Origin: a virus
Direction: 5' to 3' (one strand)
IMG/VR virus record: IMGVR_UViG_3300046660_000420
Location: 1 to 30,037 of that record
Length of the DNA stretch: 30,037 nt
This document shows positions 17,971 to 24,894 of this stretch, piece by piece. A model generated the notes under the pieces. The model was given only the letters and a program-made list of their open reading frames with translations, was not told the DNA's origin and did not search any database. Within the stretch, counting starts at the first letter, position 1. Each line of letters starts with the position of its first letter. The position numbers were made by a program, and so were the translations under genes.

Positions 17971-18695
17971 AGAGAGACGAGTTCGGTGACCGGATGAAGG
18001 GTTACGAGGACGCGTTCGTGTCGAAGGTGGACGGGTCCAGACCCGTCTACATGAGGCTCGACGGGCGCTCGTTCTCGAAGTTTACGAGGGGACTCGTCGG
18101 CCGCGCCCAGCTGGTGAAGCCGCGCGACTCGGGCTTCGAGCAGGTTTTCGTCAACTCCACGATAGATACGGTCGAGGAGTTTCACTTCGCCCTCGGCTTC
18201 CATCAGAGCGACGAGGTCTCCCTGTTCTTTCACCCAATGAAGAACGACGTGTCCCAGCTCCCGTTCGACGGCAAGGTGATGAAGCTCTGCTCGGTCGTGT
18301 CGTCCTACTTCACGGCCAGGTTCGTCTCGAACTTCTACGAGCGGTTCGGCTTCATCCCCGAGGTGTCGTTCGACGCCCGCGTCTGCGAGATGCCCGACGA
18401 GGACGAGGCGACGAACATGCTCGTGTGGCGCTACAAGGACGCCGAGCGCAACCTGATCCAGGACCACGCGCACCACGAGTTCGGTGCCAAGGCGCTGCAC
18501 GGCGTCTCGACTCGAGAAAAGTACGAGATGATCGGTTCTCCCGAGATTCGTCCGGGAAACTTCATTAAAAGGGTTGACATTCTTCGAGAAGATGGTATAG
18601 TACGCCATAGAGTCGAGAAACTCAACGTCGACTTCAAGTCAATGTCCTTCGGCGATCGCCGGGAGCTAATCTACGGAAAGGTGACGAATGTTTAA
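17967..18695 (+). CDS. Thg1-like 3'-5' polymerase (tRNA 5'-end repair)
   Basis: A 242-residue member of the tRNA-His guanylyltransferase (Thg1) family, whose members add nucleotides to RNA 5' ends in the 3'-5' direction. Metal-binding motifs are intact: YMRLDGRSFSKFTRG with D32 and FHQSDEVSLFF with D82 and E83. Further family segments are SVVSSYFTARF, VSFDARVCEMP and WRYKDAERNLIQDHAHHEFG. Eukaryotic Thg1 adds G-1 to tRNA-His; bacterial Thg1-like proteins prefer template-directed repair. The phage tRNA-His lacks encoded G-1 and three phage tRNAs have G1:U72, so both activities are conceivable. A promoter lies inside its 3' end. ATG at 17967 overlaps the SPFH stop. Confidence 0.88.
   Translation: MKRDEFGDRMKGYEDAFVSKVDGSRPVYMRLDGRSFSKFTRGLVGRAQLVKPRDSGFEQVFVNSTIDTVEEFHFALGFHQSDEVSLFFHPMKNDVSQLPFDGKVMKLCSVVSSYFTARFVSNFYERFGFIPEVSFDARVCEMPDEDEATNMLVWRYKDAERNLIQDHAHHEFGAKALHGVSTREKYEMIGSPEIRPGNFIKRVDILREDGIVRHRVEKLNVDFKSMSFGDRRELIYGKVTNV
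18574..18601 (+). promoter_or_regulatory. promoter inside the thg1-like gene
   Basis: TTGACA at 18574-18579, 16 bp, TATAGT at 18596-18601 with TGG before it (extended -10). It lies about 95 bases before the thg1-like stop and would transcribe the membrane-protein gene at 18688 independently. Confidence 0.8.
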
Positions 18696-19170
18696 AGTCA
18701 AGAGAGACTCTTGGCACTACCGCTGGCTCGTGTACTACAGCCTGATCCTGGACTCAACGAGTCGCGGTTCACGGTACTGGCCAGACCTGAAGAACTTCAA
18801 CGACGCCGAGAAGACCTACCGTGACCGTCGCTTCCCGCCCACCGACTTCTGTGCCTACTGGCGCGCGGTCCTGGTGTGGCCGGCCCTCCGCCTCGGCATC
18901 AACCTGGTCGCCTGGTCACTCCCGTTCATCGTGATGTACTTCGCGGGACTGTCGGGAGCAGTCGGCTTCGGCATCGTCTTCGGCTTCATCGCGGCCTTCG
19001 CGGTAGCGATCGCGCTGCTGGGCTTCGCGGGCCTCGGTCTCGGTAAGGTCCGTGACTGGTTCTGGAAGAAAGCCGACGAAGCCAAGGGTGACGAGTTCCT
19101 CGCCCACGTCTACGAGTCCTACAAGGGCAAGTTCTGCTCGAAGGTAGAATACGAGGAGAAAGCGCAATGA
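18688..19170 (+). CDS. membrane protein, 160 residues
   Basis: Overlaps the thg1-like gene by eight bases. N-terminal cytoplasmic region with many aromatic and charged residues (VKRDSWHYRWLVYYSLILDS, then FPPTDFCAYWRAVLVWPALR), two adjacent membrane spans (LPFIVMYFAGLSGAVGFGIV and FGFIAAFAVAIALLGFAGLG) and a charged C-terminal tail ending EYEEKAQ. Similar small membrane proteins with a PPTDFC-like motif occur in large phages; function unknown. ATGA overlap with the next gene. Confidence 0.78.
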   Translation: MFKVKRDSWHYRWLVYYSLILDSTSRGSRYWPDLKNFNDAEKTYRDRRFPPTDFCAYWRAVLVWPALRLGINLVAWSLPFIVMYFAGLSGAVGFGIVFGFIAAFAVAIALLGFAGLGLGKVRDWFWKKADEAKGDEFLAHVYESYKGKFCSKVEYEEKAQ

Positions 19171-19418
19171 ACAAGACGTTCAAAGTCATCTACTGGGGTT
19201 TCTTCAACATCCCCGTGAAGGGCTTCCTGGTCGCGGCCGCGTTCATCTACGGCGTCGCGACGGTCGCCGGCGCTGACCACCTCGGCAAGTACCACATCGC
19301 CGCTCACGAGGACAAGGTCTACTGTGCTTCCTCGCCGGTCGCGACGTCCGACTCTGACTCGGCCGGCAACGTGGCTTACAGCTGCACGGTCAAGGCGAAG
19401 ATCGTCGATGTCTTCTAA
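19167..19418 (+). CDS. small exported or membrane protein, 83 residues
   Basis: N-terminal basic residues and a hydrophobic stretch (GFLVAAAFIYGVATVAGADH) look like a signal anchor or signal peptide, possibly cleaved near AGA. The rest is a short Ser/Asp-rich domain with two cysteines (KVYCASSPV and YSCTV) that could form a disulfide in the periplasm. No family recognised. Overlaps the next gene by 11 bases. Confidence 0.7.
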   Translation: MNKTFKVIYWGFFNIPVKGFLVAAAFIYGVATVAGADHLGKYHIAAHEDKVYCASSPVATSDSDSAGNVAYSCTVKAKIVDVF

Positions 19419-19764
19419 GATCGTCCCGTTCACGGGAGAATTCTGCCACGTCACCACGTCGGTCCGTCCGACTGAGCTCGGATACGTCGTCGAGCGTACG
19501 ATCGACACCCTCACGGTCCAGTACCGCGGAGGCATCGTCGGTAAGTACAAGATCGGCAAGAACGACTTCACGCGCATCAACGTCTTTCCGGGCGAGAAAT
19601 GGTACTCCCTGAGTATCGACGAGCGCATATCAGAAGTAGAGAAGGGGCTCTCGGGCCCCTTCGTGGAACACATCGAGAAGCTCGACGAGCGACCGAAGCA
19701 GTCGATCGACGAGTTCCTGGGAACCGTCGCGTATGACGCACCATTTGGAGATGAACGTGACTAA
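19408..19764 (+). CDS. hypothetical 118-residue protein
   Basis: ATG at 19408 inside the end of the previous gene. N-terminal half strand-rich (FTGEFCHVTTSVRPTELGYV, then DTLTVQYRGGIVGKYKIG), C-terminal half acidic and helical. No membrane segment and no family recognised. Eight-base overlap with the next gene. Confidence 0.65.
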   Translation: MSSKIVPFTGEFCHVTTSVRPTELGYVVERTIDTLTVQYRGGIVGKYKIGKNDFTRINVFPGEKWYSLSIDERISEVEKGLSGPFVEHIEKLDERPKQSIDEFLGTVAYDAPFGDERD

Positions 19765-19879
19765 ACTTGAGAAAATGAACACCGTCAATTCCAACGGCAA
19801 GGCATTCAACTGGGATCGCGGGCCGCTCCTCGTCGCCGCGGCCTTCATCGTGCTCGTGGCGCTGATCATCTTACTGTGA
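19757..19879 (+). CDS. 40-residue single-span membrane protein
   Basis: GTG at 19757 with GGAG (19747-19750) six bases upstream. Short polar N-terminus (TKLEKMNTVNSNGKAFNWDR) then one hydrophobic C-terminal span (GPLLVAAAFIVLVALIILL). GTGA overlap with the DUF6915 gene. Confidence 0.58.
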   Translation: MTKLEKMNTVNSNGKAFNWDRGPLLVAAAFIVLVALIILL

Positions 19880-20235
19880 AGCCCTGGTCACACGCGCGTA
19901 ACTCCGTGAAGCGATACGGAGGGCGGGAAGAAGACTACATCGCTATCCACGACTGGTTCGACTCGACGAAGAGCGCCTACGCCGACACCCGGCACCGGGC
20001 GATCCTCCACAACACCTTCGGCATCTACCTGTGCGAGCAGCTGTTCGGTCACGTGATCGTCAACAGCGACGGCAAGACGGTGCACGTGAGGAACGTCGCG
20101 GAGGACCACGTCGTCGAGGACTGCGGGTTCATCCCAACGATTGAGAAATGGCTGTCGGGCATCCCTCCTGAGGACTGGATGCGCGGCCGCGGAATGAAGA
20201 AACGAGTCGAGAGCAAGGAACTCGCGTATGACTAA
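19876..20235 (+). CDS. DUF6915 family protein
   Basis: A 119-residue protein starting KPWSHARNSVKRYGGREEDY, then IHDWFDSTKSAYADTRHRAI, LHNTFGIYLCEQLFG and VRNVAEDHVVEDCGFIPTIE, the pattern of DUF6915, a conserved phage and bacterial family of unknown function. Conserved His and Asp residues (HDWFD, RHRAILHN) suggest a metal site, but this is inference. GTG start overlapping the previous stop; eight-base overlap with the next gene. Confidence 0.85.
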   Translation: MKPWSHARNSVKRYGGREEDYIAIHDWFDSTKSAYADTRHRAILHNTFGIYLCEQLFGHVIVNSDGKTVHVRNVAEDHVVEDCGFIPTIEKWLSGIPPEDWMRGRGMKKRVESKELAYD

Positions 20236-20707
20236 GGTAGACACGACGGCCCTCAAGGCCAAGTACGACGAGCTGCAGGCGAAGATAGACGCGCTGCAGG
20301 AAGAAATCCGGGGTGAGACCCAGAAGATGATCGCGTCCGTCTTCGAAGAGTTCTTCACGAGCAACCCCAAGGCGCACGCGGTCGCGTGGGTGCAGTTCAC
20401 CCCTTACTGGAACGACGGTGACTCGACCTACTTCCGCGTGGGCGAGCCGCACCTCTACTTCTCGGACGAGGCCATCGACGACCTCGGCTTCGAAGAGGGT
20501 GAAGAGGACCAGAGCGTGGAGGACATCGTCTCGACGTACGACGACGTCACGGAAGACGAAGTCGAGCGCGCGTTCAACGAGTTCGATGAACTGAGCAAGG
20601 TCATCCGCTCCATCGAGGACGCCTACATGGAGATGATCTTCGACGACCACGTCTCTGTCGTCTACACCCGCGAGGGTTTCACCACTGAGGAGCACAGTCA
20701 CGAGTGA
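20228..20707 (+). CDS. conserved-looking phage protein with N-terminal coiled coil
   Basis: A 159-residue acidic protein. Residues 5-40 form a coiled coil (TALKAKYDELQAKIDALQEE); the rest is an alpha/beta domain with HAVAWVQFTPYWNDGDSTYF, then VGEPHLYFSDEAIDD and an acidic helical C-terminus. Proteins with a coiled coil followed by this W-x-Q-x-TPYWNDG-like motif occur in many phages without known function. GTGA overlap with the macro-domain gene. Confidence 0.72.
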   Translation: MTKVDTTALKAKYDELQAKIDALQEEIRGETQKMIASVFEEFFTSNPKAHAVAWVQFTPYWNDGDSTYFRVGEPHLYFSDEAIDDLGFEEGEEDQSVEDIVSTYDDVTEDEVERAFNEFDELSKVIRSIEDAYMEMIFDDHVSVVYTREGFTTEEHSHE

Positions 20708-21288
20708 TGGCTAAATTCGAAGACTTTAAGATAACCCTCGCCGACTACAACGAGGACCTCATCGCCGTCTGGAAGGCGTCGACCCACTACGACTTCTACC
20801 TCGGAGACATATTCGACCTCTCAGGAGACGCGATCGTGTCTCCCGCGAACTCCTTCGGCTTCATGGACGGCGGCATCGACGCGGTGTACGTCCACAAGTT
20901 CGGGAAGAAGGTCGAGAAGAGGCTGCAGGAGCAGATCAAGACTCGCACCTTCGGCGAGCTCCTGGTCGGAGAAGCCCTGCTGATACCGACGGACGACGAG
21001 AAGTTCCCCATCATGATCTCGACGCCGACCATGCGGGTGCCGATGACGATCCCTGACCCGATCTCGGTGCGGCTCGCGATGCGCGCCGCGGTTTACCACG
21101 CTCTAGCGTTTGGACTCATGGACGTCGTGACTCCCGGCCTGGGGACCCTGACTGGTCAGATGCGGCCTGAGTGGGCGGTGTCCATGATGCTCGCCGGCAT
21201 CAACGACGTCCTGAACGCGCTGCCGTTCCCGAAGAACATGGCAGAGGCGTCAGAGCGCCACTACGCCTACCACCTGCAACAAAGATAA
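20707..21288 (+). CDS. macro-domain protein
   Basis: A 193-residue protein with the macro-domain ligand loop: YLGDIFDLSGDAIVSPANSF (about 31-50) followed by GFMDGGIDAVY, with N48 in the ADP-ribose-binding position, and later VVTPGLGTLTGQ. Macro domains bind or hydrolyse ADP-ribose, ADP-ribosylated proteins or O-acetyl-ADP-ribose. In a phage that also encodes NAD+ salvage and a Nudix domain, it may strip ADP-ribose from targets or sequester ADP-ribose signals. That is inference. Start ATG 20707 or GTG 20704. Confidence 0.85.
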   Translation: MAKFEDFKITLADYNEDLIAVWKASTHYDFYLGDIFDLSGDAIVSPANSFGFMDGGIDAVYVHKFGKKVEKRLQEQIKTRTFGELLVGEALLIPTDDEKFPIMISTPTMRVPMTIPDPISVRLAMRAAVYHALAFGLMDVVTPGLGTLTGQMRPEWAVSMMLAGINDVLNALPFPKNMAEASERHYAYHLQQR

Positions 21289-21297
21289 AAATAGTGG

Positions 21298-21325
21298 TTT
21301 ACATCTTTCAGATATGGTATATGAT
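21298..21325 (+). promoter_or_regulatory. promoter sharing an upstream element with 7633
   Basis: TTTACA at 21298-21303, 16 bp, TATGAT at 21320-21325. TAAAAATAGT (21286-21295) upstream and the following TTTACAT match the 7633 promoter at the same spacing. TGATA-GAAC-TATCA (21322-21335) is an inverted repeat over the -10 and start region. Confidence 0.82.
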
Positions 21326-21355
21326 AGAACTATCAAATCTGAAGGAGTAAACCAC

Positions 21356-21553
21356 GTGACTAAGCGCATCGTTACACCGAAGACCGAAGTGATCACCCGC
21401 GACGTCCCCTCGGTCGTCATCTGGAACAACCCCTCGAAAGAGGGCATACCTGCCGGCACCGAGGTTCAAGTAATCAAGGAGTTCTGGCGTAACGGTGAGG
21501 GATGGCTCCGTCTACGAGACGGTCGCGAAATCCCTGACGTGTTCACGATCTAG
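21356..21553 (+). CDS. hypothetical 65-residue protein
   Basis: GTG at 21356 with AAGGAG (21342-21347) upstream. Strand-rich product (VITRDVPSVVIWNNPSKEGI, then AGTEVQVIKEFWRNGEGWLR), with the look of a small SH3-like barrel. It has its own promoter. Its TAG (21551-21553) directly abuts the stop of the convergent gene on the other strand. Confidence 0.68.
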   Translation: MTKRIVTPKTEVITRDVPSVVIWNNPSKEGIPAGTEVQVIKEFWRNGEGWLRLRDGREIPDVFTI

Positions 21554-22129
21554 TTACTGAACGGCTTTGATGCTAATAGGCATGAAGTTAACGGGGAGGT
21601 GCTTCCCGTCATAGGCCATGTAGTTCCAGCCGAACCACTGCTTGAGGTACTTCGTCGACCCAAGGGACCAGTTCCTACGGTAGGTGAAGTACCTCGTCCC
21701 GTTCGCGGACTGCATCACGTTGGCGTAGACCTTGCCGCCCTTGCCGAAGTCGATCGAGGTCGGGTTCGGGGCAGACTCCCAGACGACGGTGTGGCCCGCG
21801 GTGTCGAAGCCGAGGACGACTGCGTTCCAGCCGGCCGCCGGGTTGCGGCAGATCCAGCGAGTACGCTGCCACCACAGCTTGAGTCCGGTGGCGCCTGCCG
21901 GGTAGAGGTCAGCGTGCTGGTGCTGGCCGCCGTCGAGGTCGTCGTCGAGAGTCGAGAAGTACTGGAGGAAGCCCGGGAGCTTCGTGACGCCCGCGACCAC
22001 TGAGTACGCCGCGAGGAGCGGCGACAGAGCGTATGATAGCAGCGTGAAGAAGACCTTCAGCGCCACGTAGAGCGGGTAGGTGAGCACCGAGAGCGGTGCG
22101 AGCTTGATTATCTGTATGAAGTCGTTCAT
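21554..22129 (-). CDS. DUF7338 family membrane-anchored protein
   Basis: A 191-residue protein resembling DUF7338, a phage family of unknown function. One or two N-terminal membrane spans (LSVLTYPLYVALKVFFTLLS and LSPLLAAYSVVAGVTKL) are followed by LPGFLQYFSTLDDDLDGGQH and a cytoplasmic or periplasmic domain with WWQRTRWICRNPAAGWNAVV, a hallmark of the family. Its location at the end of the fibre block suggests late expression; a role in lysis or host surface change is possible but unsupported. Confidence 0.75.
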   Translation of the reverse strand: MNDFIQIIKLAPLSVLTYPLYVALKVFFTLLSYALSPLLAAYSVVAGVTKLPGFLQYFSTLDDDLDGGQHQHADLYPAGATGLKLWWQRTRWICRNPAAGWNAVVLGFDTAGHTVVWESAPNPTSIDFGKGGKVYANVMQSANGTRYFTYRRNWSLGSTKYLKQWFGWNYMAYDGKHLPVNFMPISIKAVQ

Positions 22130-22132
22130 CGA

Positions 22133-23116
22133 TTATATCTCTGCGTCTGCTGTCCAGGTTGCCGAAAATGATACTTGCTGGGGTCCGCCGGTAGCAGTCG
22201 CCGACGCGTTCCACGCTATTGCGCTAGCACTCACGGAACCGGACGTACAACCCGCGTAGGAGAACGAGGCAGACATCGTCGGAGCTGCTCGCTTAGTCAC
22301 AGTAAACTGACCGTTGTAACCGAAGCCCGCATTGGCACCACAGTACGTCGTGAGCGAGCAGGTGCCGACCTCGTAGTACCGCTGACACATCACGAGCTCT
22401 TGCGAGTAGTGTCGTCCGTAGAAGGGGTCGACCTCATCGGTCGCATCGCCCTCGACGACGCTCACTCGAGCGATGTCGAACGTGCCTGACTGCTGGCCGA
22501 GGCTGTTGTTTCGCGAATTGAACGAGGAACCTGCGTCGAACCAGATAGACAGGAGAGTGCCGTCGTTTCCAGCGGTGCCGAACGTAAAACCTGAGACTGA
22601 CGGCAGCTGCACGGTGAAACTGAACTGCTGCCAAGAGGTGGTGAGCGCACAAGTCTTCGCTGATGTGAACTGATACGAACTCGGAGAACCGCCAGAGCCG
22701 AAGGTCTGTCCTATTTCTACGGCTATGTTCCTGTTGGCGTCGGCCTTCGCCCAAAGGGTCACCGTGAGCAGTTTGCCCGACAGGAGCGTGGCTCCTTCTA
22801 TGTTCTGCTGGAGGACTACGAAGTTAGCAGCGCCCGCCGCTGACGTCACGACTGTCCTGCAGAAACGCACCGGATTTCCGGCGACGACCGTCTGTCCCGG
22901 TGAGAAGTCCTGTCTCGAGGCCGTCTTCGACGACCCGAGGTGCTGCATGGTCCATCGGTCGGCCGAGCCGTATCCCGTGGAAGTCTGGGACGTCGCCCTC
23001 TGCCAGAAGTCGAAGTTGCCGTTGATGAGCTTGTTGCGGTACGGGTTCAGAAGCGGGTTGTTCGCGATGGACTGCTTGGTGTCGTTGACGAACGAGGTGT
23101 TAGCTACCTTAGACAT
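22133..23116 (-). CDS. tail-fibre protein, paralogue 1
   Basis: A 327-residue receptor-binding-type protein. After a short N-terminus it has YRNKLINGNFDFWQRATSQ (about 26-44), then a jelly-roll-like central domain (LTVTLWAKADANRNIAVEIG, SWQQFSFTVQLPSVSG, LLSIWFDAGSSFNSRN), the block LGQQSGTFDIARVSVVEGDA and CQRYYE, ending in a strand-rich variable region. Domains of this type with an INGxFDFWQRG motif are found in many phage fibres, and carbohydrate binding is likely. The same core occurs in the genes at 23647 and 24895. Start ATG on the minus strand with GGAG upstream. Confidence 0.83.
   Translation of the reverse strand: MSKVANTSFVNDTKQSIANNPLLNPYRNKLINGNFDFWQRATSQTSTGYGSADRWTMQHLGSSKTASRQDFSPGQTVVAGNPVRFCRTVVTSAAGAANFVVLQQNIEGATLLSGKLLTVTLWAKADANRNIAVEIGQTFGSGGSPSSYQFTSAKTCALTTSWQQFSFTVQLPSVSGFTFGTAGNDGTLLSIWFDAGSSFNSRNNSLGQQSGTFDIARVSVVEGDATDEVDPFYGRHYSQELVMCQRYYEVGTCSLTTYCGANAGFGYNGQFTVTKRAAPTMSASFSYAGCTSGSVSASAIAWNASATATGGPQQVSFSATWTADAEI
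22473..22502. repeat. 30-bp exact repeat, copy 1
   Basis: This stretch in fibre paralogue 1 (encoding LGQQSGTFDI) is identical to 25247-25276 in paralogue 3. In paralogue 2, 19 contiguous bases of it are also identical (24004-24022). Confidence 0.9.
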
Positions 23117-23118
23117 AG

Positions 23119-23637
23119 TTAGCTCCAGTAAGAATTAGTGGCGAAGTCGGCCGGGATCGGCGTCATCGCCTTGATGGCCCACGACTTCTCGTACAGCACC
23201 GACACGTAGTTGGCAGACTGCTGCCACAGCGACAGCATCTGCGACGGAGTCAGGTCGTGGTCGACGTTGTTGCCGTCACGGAATGTCGTGAGCGTCGCGT
23301 TGTCTCCCGAAGCCAGCCTGAGCTGGGCCGCGAGTGCGAGGTTCGTCAAGTTCCGCGCGTCGGCGTCAGAACCCGTCACGTAGACCGTGACGGATGGTGC
23401 TATCGTGAAGGTCGCACCGACCTGGATGCGGCGGTCTCTCTCTTGGTTCACGTCGTCATTCGTGATGGGGTCCATGAAGTTACCGATCTTGTTAGCAGGA
23501 TCTGCTGCCAGCCAGTCCGTGATGGACTGGCGCATGGAGTTAGAAGGGTTGTTCGGGACAGACCACGCCACGCCGTCTATCACCGCGTTGATGATGGTCG
23601 CGTCGGCATTGGCGTAGGTTGCGCTGGTTACGGCCAC
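23119..23637 (-). CDS. DUF4376-type fibre-associated protein
   Basis: A 172-residue protein with the DUF4376 pattern: DVNQERDRRIQVGATFTI, a short strand region (SVTVYVTGSDADARNLTNLA), then TTFRDGNNVDHDLTPSQMLS and LWQQSANYVSVLYEKSWAIK. DUF4376 occurs at the C-terminus of phage fibre or fibre-assembly proteins. Placed between two fibre genes, it may be an assembly or capping subunit. GTG start on the minus strand with AAGGAAACC upstream. Confidence 0.75.
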   Translation of the reverse strand: MAVTSATYANADATIINAVIDGVAWSVPNNPSNSMRQSITDWLAADPANKIGNFMDPITNDDVNQERDRRIQVGATFTIAPSVTVYVTGSDADARNLTNLALAAQLRLASGDNATLTTFRDGNNVDHDLTPSQMLSLWQQSANYVSVLYEKSWAIKAMTPIPADFATNSYWS

Positions 23638-23646
23638 GAGGTTTCC

Positions 23647-24885
23647 TTAGAGTTCTGCGTCTGCTGTTATGCTTCTTGCACCAATGCCGACTGGGCCTGT
23701 CGCCGTCGCAGTCACGAGCCATCGAGCGCCGTACGTCGATGGATTGTCGACAGTCGAGGAACCTGCGTTGGTGTTGGTGCCACCTATGTTAGTCACCGTA
23801 GGAATGGCACGCATCGTTACTGGCCAGACGAGCTGTGTGGCGATGGACGCACCAGCCGTAGTGTAGCCAGACTGTGACGCGTTGAACGCGGTGTAGTACC
23901 TCTGGCACAGAGCGAGCTCTTGCTGGAGGTGTCGAGGCGAGAACGGGTCGTTCTCCGCTCGCGCGTCACCCTCCACGAGGGACACGTGACTGAGCGTGAA
24001 CGCGCCTGACTGCTGGCCGAGGTTGTTCGTCCTCGAGTTGTAGTTCGAGCCCGCATCGAACCAGAAGAGAACGCTCAAATTGTCGTCGTCGTTCGTGCCG
24101 AGGACTTTACCCGCGATGGACGGGATGTTGACCACTACGTCGTACCGTACTGGGCTTGCGGCGAGGGTGACCTGCGTGACGCCTATGCCCTGAACGCTAG
24201 CAGAAGGTGAGCCGCCCGTGCCGAAGTTCTGCACGAACTCAACGGCAATCTTAACTCCTACAGTACCGTACGCGTAGAAAGTGAGGGTTGCTGTCTCGCC
24301 TTGCAGTGTCTGTACGTTTTCTATCTTCTGCTGCTTGTAGCAGTTGTTGTTCGCGCCTGCTACTGAAGTCACGACGGTAGAAGAGTAGTAGATCGGGTTG
24401 CCAGGTATGCTATTGAGGCCGACCGTATGCACTCCGACTGACGAGACCTTCGTGGTGCCGTTGTTGCCGTTGAACCACCTGTCATCTGCACAGTAACCTG
24501 AAGTCGTGTTCGACGTGCCCCTCTGAGCGATCTCGAAGCCCCCGTTGATGATCTTGTTACGGTACGGGCTGTACACTCCGGCAGTGGCGACGTCCACCTT
24601 AGCCGGCAGCAGCGCATTGAGAGTCGAAGGGAAGCCGTACGCTCGGACCGTGATCACGTCGCCAGCGAGGCGCGCCTGAGAGAGCGTGATCGACGCGCCG
24701 GTGGCGGTGCCGAAGTCGCTGCGCGGCAGCAGCAGGCCGTTCGCGAAGACGTCGAAGTTGTTGACGTTGTACGAGAGGACGAGGCCGTTAGAGTCGACGC
24801 CCGTGAAGACAGTCTGCCCGTCGACTGCGACGACATACACGAAGTCAGTTCGCGTGACGTAAGTGGGAGAATTGCCTAGGTACAT
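23647..24885 (-). CDS. tail-fibre protein, paralogue 2, with extra N-terminal domain
   Basis: A 412-residue fibre. The N-terminal 90 residues hold a short fibre domain (VDGQTVFTGVDSNGLVLSYN, then VFANGLLLPRSDFG and GDVITVRAYG) often used to join fibres to the baseplate. It is followed by YRNKIINGGFEIAQRGTSN and the same carbohydrate-binding-like core as its neighbours (LSVLFWFDAGSNYNSRTN, LGQQSGAFTLSHVSLVEGDA, CQRYYTAF). The C-terminus is Gly/Thr-rich. ATG on the minus strand with AAGGGAAAC upstream. It is the only one of the three paralogues with the extra N-terminal domain. Confidence 0.85.
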   Translation of the reverse strand: MYLGNSPTYVTRTDFVYVVAVDGQTVFTGVDSNGLVLSYNVNNFDVFANGLLLPRSDFGTATGASITLSQARLAGDVITVRAYGFPSTLNALLPAKVDVATAGVYSPYRNKIINGGFEIAQRGTSNTTSGYCADDRWFNGNNGTTKVSSVGVHTVGLNSIPGNPIYYSSTVVTSVAGANNNCYKQQKIENVQTLQGETATLTFYAYGTVGVKIAVEFVQNFGTGGSPSASVQGIGVTQVTLAASPVRYDVVVNIPSIAGKVLGTNDDDNLSVLFWFDAGSNYNSRTNNLGQQSGAFTLSHVSLVEGDARAENDPFSPRHLQQELALCQRYYTAFNASQSGYTTAGASIATQLVWPVTMRAIPTVTNIGGTNTNAGSSTVDNPSTYGARWLVTATATGPVGIGARSITADAEL

Positions 24886-24894
24886 GTGTTTCCC

